Under the pieces are notes generated by a model, which saw only the letters and a list, made by a program, of their open reading frames with translations, was not told the origin of the DNA and ran no database searches. The translations under genes were made by a program, and so were the position numbers. A DNA stretch of 64,000 nt, taken from contig NZ_CP021357.1 of NCBI RefSeq assembly GCF_003130705.1, forward strand, positions 55,046-119,045, written 5' to 3'. Position 1 is the stretch's first letter. The number at the start of each line of letters is the position of its first letter. The stretch is from Rhodococcus oxybenzonivorans. GTDB lineage: Bacteria > Actinomycetota > Actinomycetes > Mycobacteriales > Mycobacteriaceae. Of this stretch, positions 62,101 to 64,000 are shown piece after piece.

Positions 62101-63810
62101 GGCGATCTGTCCCTTGTTGAAGGGGCGGCCCTCGAGGTCTTCGCGGTAGGCGAGGGCGGTCTCGAAGGCGGTGTCGGAGACGGTGAACACGGTCGGGGTG
62201 TGGGCGGCGTTCAGGAGTCGTTGCTCGGCGTCGAGCATTGCGTTGCTGGTGTAGCGGGCCTTCTGGTGATCGGTGAGAGTGGACTCACCGTTGGCGCGGG
62301 TCAGTGCCGTGGGCATCTCGTCGAGGGAGATGTCGATGAGGAGGGAGTCGCGGTGCAGGGCGCGGTTGACGACGATCTCGACGGCTGCGCTGGCTTGTTG
62401 CTCGGACGGGAACTTCACGCGCGCGAGCATGTCCTCGGCGACGGTGCGGACGTTCGCCTCGGTCCACGTACTGCGGTGCAGGGACACCCGTTCGACGACG
62501 GATGTGGCCATGTCGTCGGCGTCGAACTGGTTGACGTCGATGAACGGTTCGTCCTGTGAGAGGGCAGCCGCGAGGACGGTGTCGATGCCACCGGGGCCGA
62601 GTATGTTCTCGGCCTGCTGCCGCCATTCCTCGCGCATCGCGGCCAACGATCTGGGGGTTTGCTTGCCGGATCGGGTTTCCAGGGTGGCGCGTTGCACCAG
62701 GGATACCTGCACAACTTTCGACGGATTCTTGCCGTGTTCGGCGCGGTATTCGGCCATCAGTTCGTTGGCGCGTTCCATGATCTGTGGGCGGCGAGAGAAT
62801 CCCTCGAGAAGCTCTTGGGGCATCCCGGCGATATCGCGGACGGGTTGCTTGTTCTCGCCGCGTGAGCGGTCCTCGAACGCGACGGGGAGTGCGCGGCTGA
62901 TCTTGTCCGCAACGATGCGGTTGTAGCGGGCAGCGCCTGCGACGGCGATACGGTGCAGAGGTCTGGCGTCGAGGGACGACCAGTTTCCGTCGATGCCGCG
63001 GACCTTGTTCGAGACGGCGCAATGGGTGTGCAGGTTGGGGTCGCCGTTGCGGTTGTCGAAGTGGTCGAACTGGGCGATGACCAGTCCGTGAGTGTCGGCT
63101 TGCTCGACACCGGCGGTGCCGCGGCGGGTCAGCGCGGCTTCGGATTCGATCCACGCGATGGTCTCGTTGACCGCCTCTTTGTGGGCCTTCTCGATGGCGA
63201 TACGTACGTCGTCGCCGCCGAGTCCCCACAGGACCGAGACGCTTTTCGCTGGTGTGAACACGAGGTCGTATCCGGCGACGGGCTGGCGAATCTTCGACTC
63301 TTGAGCGGCCATGAAGCGGACGAGTTCGCCTTTGGTCGCCGCTGATTCTCCGTGCTGCTGGTGGAAGTGTTTCGCGGCGATCTGGAAGCGCATTGCGTCG
63401 CGTTCGTCACGGGTCGGTGCCTTTCCGGTCTCCTTGCGGTGTGCGTCCAGGGCGGCATTCAGCTCGTTGACGAAGGGGACATCGTTCTTAAACCTCGGGA
63501 AGGCGCGGCCAAGTTTCTGCGCTTCGAGCGCAGCGTGTGGGGCCATCCCGGCGGCGATGGCTTGATCGAAAAGTAGGTCGGCATTGGGGTGCAGTCCTTC
63601 GCCGAACAGGGCGCGCATCTGCTCTTCCGAGACCTGACCGGACAAGTCGAGGTCGTCGATTCCTTTGCCGATCCAGAGGCCCGGTGGCGTGCCTTCGGCG
63701 ACGTAGTAGTCGGCCAAGTTCTGGCCTCGACCGATCTCGCGGTCACCGCTGGCGACTTGTCGGGTGAGGTAGGTATAGCCGTCGCCGGCGTGTAGCCGGT
63801 GGAGCGTCAT
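59110..63810 (-). CDS. MobF relaxase-helicase (TrwC/TraI type)
   Basis: This 1,566-residue protein, from ATG 63810 (GTG 63813 also possible), has an N-terminal relaxase with catalytic tyrosines Y12 and Y14 in HAGDGYTYLTRQVASGD and the three-His metal motif in DPNLHTHCAVSNKV (about 258-266), with FTPAKSVSVLWGL before it. A RecD-type helicase follows: Walker A GIGPAGTGKTTAMKAV (about 585-600), MLLVDEAGMAS, IGDPAQLSAV, and AHTIHRAQGMTVD with VALTRGR. The last 400 residues are Arg/Ala-rich coiled coil. It nicks oriT, stays on the 5' end and unwinds the strand for export through the channel encoded at 37-55 kb. Confidence 0.95.
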   Translation of the reverse strand: MTLHRLHAGDGYTYLTRQVASGDREIGRGQNLADYYVAEGTPPGLWIGKGIDDLDLSGQVSEEQMRALFGEGLHPNADLLFDQAIAAGMAPHAALEAQKLGRAFPRFKNDVPFVNELNAALDAHRKETGKAPTRDERDAMRFQIAAKHFHQQHGESAATKGELVRFMAAQESKIRQPVAGYDLVFTPAKSVSVLWGLGGDDVRIAIEKAHKEAVNETIAWIESEAALTRRGTAGVEQADTHGLVIAQFDHFDNRNGDPNLHTHCAVSNKVRGIDGNWSSLDARPLHRIAVAGAARYNRIVADKISRALPVAFEDRSRGENKQPVRDIAGMPQELLEGFSRRPQIMERANELMAEYRAEHGKNPSKVVQVSLVQRATLETRSGKQTPRSLAAMREEWRQQAENILGPGGIDTVLAAALSQDEPFIDVNQFDADDMATSVVERVSLHRSTWTEANVRTVAEDMLARVKFPSEQQASAAVEIVVNRALHRDSLLIDISLDEMPTALTRANGESTLTDHQKARYTSNAMLDAEQRLLNAAHTPTVFTVSDTAFETALAYREDLEGRPFNKGQIALARNLATTEPLLAVGIGPAGTGKTTAMKAVTDAWQAQGREVIALGPSAAAASVLGEDIGVRGRTIDDILTRARNGADVQISRGTMLLVDEAGMASTHQLDTLVQIAAQHGAVVRLIGDPAQLSAVNAGGALGLLARDTRAPELEEVVRFSDSDEREISLALRKGEHSVIGWYEDRGRLFGGSRDELLDTLLRDHLADTAAGSTSVMLAPTTADVQSLNQAAQAIHLVDGTVTQGAHAALAAGDHAYVGDIIVTRRNETSITSAGGTRPGRRIQNGDLWTVQAVTKHGVIAVHKRHGGTVTLPNWYLAKHTELGYAHTIHRAQGMTVDVARSLLGASVTREAGYVALTRGRHGNYAYLVTDELPEGDLDHQPDPVATRGGVFAEILDRRGEEISATEQLREALDRASDPGRFQTYYDVAAVKLGTDYALHLLDRTLPATILATAKKQDGFDSLVARVRELATHGADIAPILTAATDRELATVGNVPGALLGRLKSVPTPELADDQLAILPPTHPGSDHSLREFAARMRDQIGSSPTVTATDFDGLRPVDLEYTHPQQSAYNAALARIAEGDAASLLESALPAHVVDAIRDDGQWTPLLAAVADAEIHGGRDPHTLVATITEQGPERIDGYGTALLERIRTLGDAPTAAAQPATREPISHIDRALAAYATELRDYLDTLDTPTPAPQPERSPETTRTAAQPRPVETAPITRRGKTRAAPAQRDHETEPTTTREPRTAAPHQLTGLRALSGAKLVAARRHIAAKQRHLEQLRTLTTATRAAAIARSRTENVRREHNRITAPAHALDQARAAIETRTEAVRRVDTAIDRARTELAGTGRLARSKRAELEAKIGALAAERAAAVEQLKIARTNAEAIAPAHQWDQVAAAAAEADKQLPAALREAEEHDRQALNTADKALERIDTQQQQLAGQDTAITAEQERRRDLTPEQTAAEISQREQIAEKDTTRPHQAKERNNRAMMLARQREQAEQQKQRGRGLER

Positions 63811-63813
63811 CAC

Positions 63814-64000
63814 GACGAAATCACGCTCAGATCGCGTCGCGCCACAGGCCTTTCGGCACGCTGACGGAGCGGTCGCGGGGGCCGACTGTGGTCATCTTTG
63901 ACGCCACTCGAGTCCGCACTACCAGCACCGCCGGAGAGCGACTTGAGCGTCATCATGAGGTACAGCTTCCCCTAGGCCCACGGCAAGTGCAAATGGTGTA
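63814..64000. other. Region upstream of the relaxase gene
   Basis: It holds the relaxase promoter and possibly oriT, which often lies next to MobF genes. At 63945-63957, read on the minus strand, the word ATGATGACGCTC recurs, repeating the relaxase start (GTGATGACGCTC), but its frame stops after 21 codons. No oriT inverted repeat could be fixed by eye before the window ends. Confidence 0.4.

Noticed and set aside
60436..62559. Long plus-strand frames opposite the relaxase (for example 61603-62559)
   Set aside because: The minus strand encodes a continuous 1,566-residue MobF protein with all motifs; the plus frames are codon-bias shadows.
63811..63957. A small coupled gene upstream of the relaxase
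   Set aside because: The frame from ATG 63957 stops after 21 codons and does not reach the relaxase start.

Overview
The window looks like part of a large conjugative plasmid, or an integrated plasmid region, from a mycolic-acid-containing actinobacterium of the Rhodococcus, Gordonia or Nocardia kind. The reasons are the high G+C content, the actinobacterial plasmid families (DUF2637, DUF4913, the SCO6880 family, a MobF relaxase), and families typical of the mycolata (cutinase, DUF732, a Rv0726c-type methyltransferase, a MAB_1171c-type membrane protein). No rRNA, tRNA or CRISPR array was seen.

Layout. 0-2.7 kb holds the end of an NlpC/P60 peptidase and decayed IS3 and resolvase debris. 2.7-10.5 kb is a catabolic island: an AraC regulator diverges from ferredoxin, CYP153A-type P450 and ferredoxin reductase, a complete alkane or fatty-acid terminal hydroxylase. 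It is followed by a transglutaminase-like protein, a broken aldehyde dehydrogenase, a BtrH-like protein and a hotdog thioesterase. 10.5-12 kb is debris: an IS256 fragment and a broken second copy of the parB end. 12-17 kb holds a SNF2-type ATPase, a secreted HNH nuclease and a small membrane protein. 17-21 kb is an RNB-dsRBD ribonuclease gene with one frameshift, then parAB, all surrounded by palindromes sharing the core TTCACCGCGGTGAA. 22.2-26.2 kb is a serine resolvase gene split by a 3.4-kb Tn554-like element with two degenerate tyrosine recombinases.

27-33.5 kb is a second maintenance region: a ParA plus a ribbon-helix-helix partner, a DUF2637 protein, a metallo-beta-lactamase-fold hydrolase and a primase-like replication protein. 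A very dense cluster of GCAACG/CGTTGC hexamers lies in and beside the ParA-linked genes. 33.6-37.2 kb holds a methyltransferase and a four-gene cassette (MAB_1171c-type membrane protein, ImmA/IrrE protease, two HTH regulators).

37.4-56.7 kb is a long, collinear and intact type IV secretion operon: glycine-zipper secreted protein, anchored protein, cutinase, pilin-like small proteins, lipoprotein, VirB6-like channel, SCO6880 protein, VirB4-type ATPase, a domesticated transposase-like HTH protein, a three-domain cell-wall hydrolase, an NTF2-like protein, the VirD4-type coupling protein and DUF4913. Small accessory genes follow. The region closes with the 1,566-residue MobF relaxase-helicase on the opposite strand, separated from them by a bidirectional terminator.

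Together these genes encode replication, two partition systems, and DNA processing and export across a mycolate envelope. The hydroxylase island is the cargo. Frameshifts are confined to the first 26 kb, and those that can be resolved look like single-base losses. Either the accessory part is decaying or the assembly has indel errors there.
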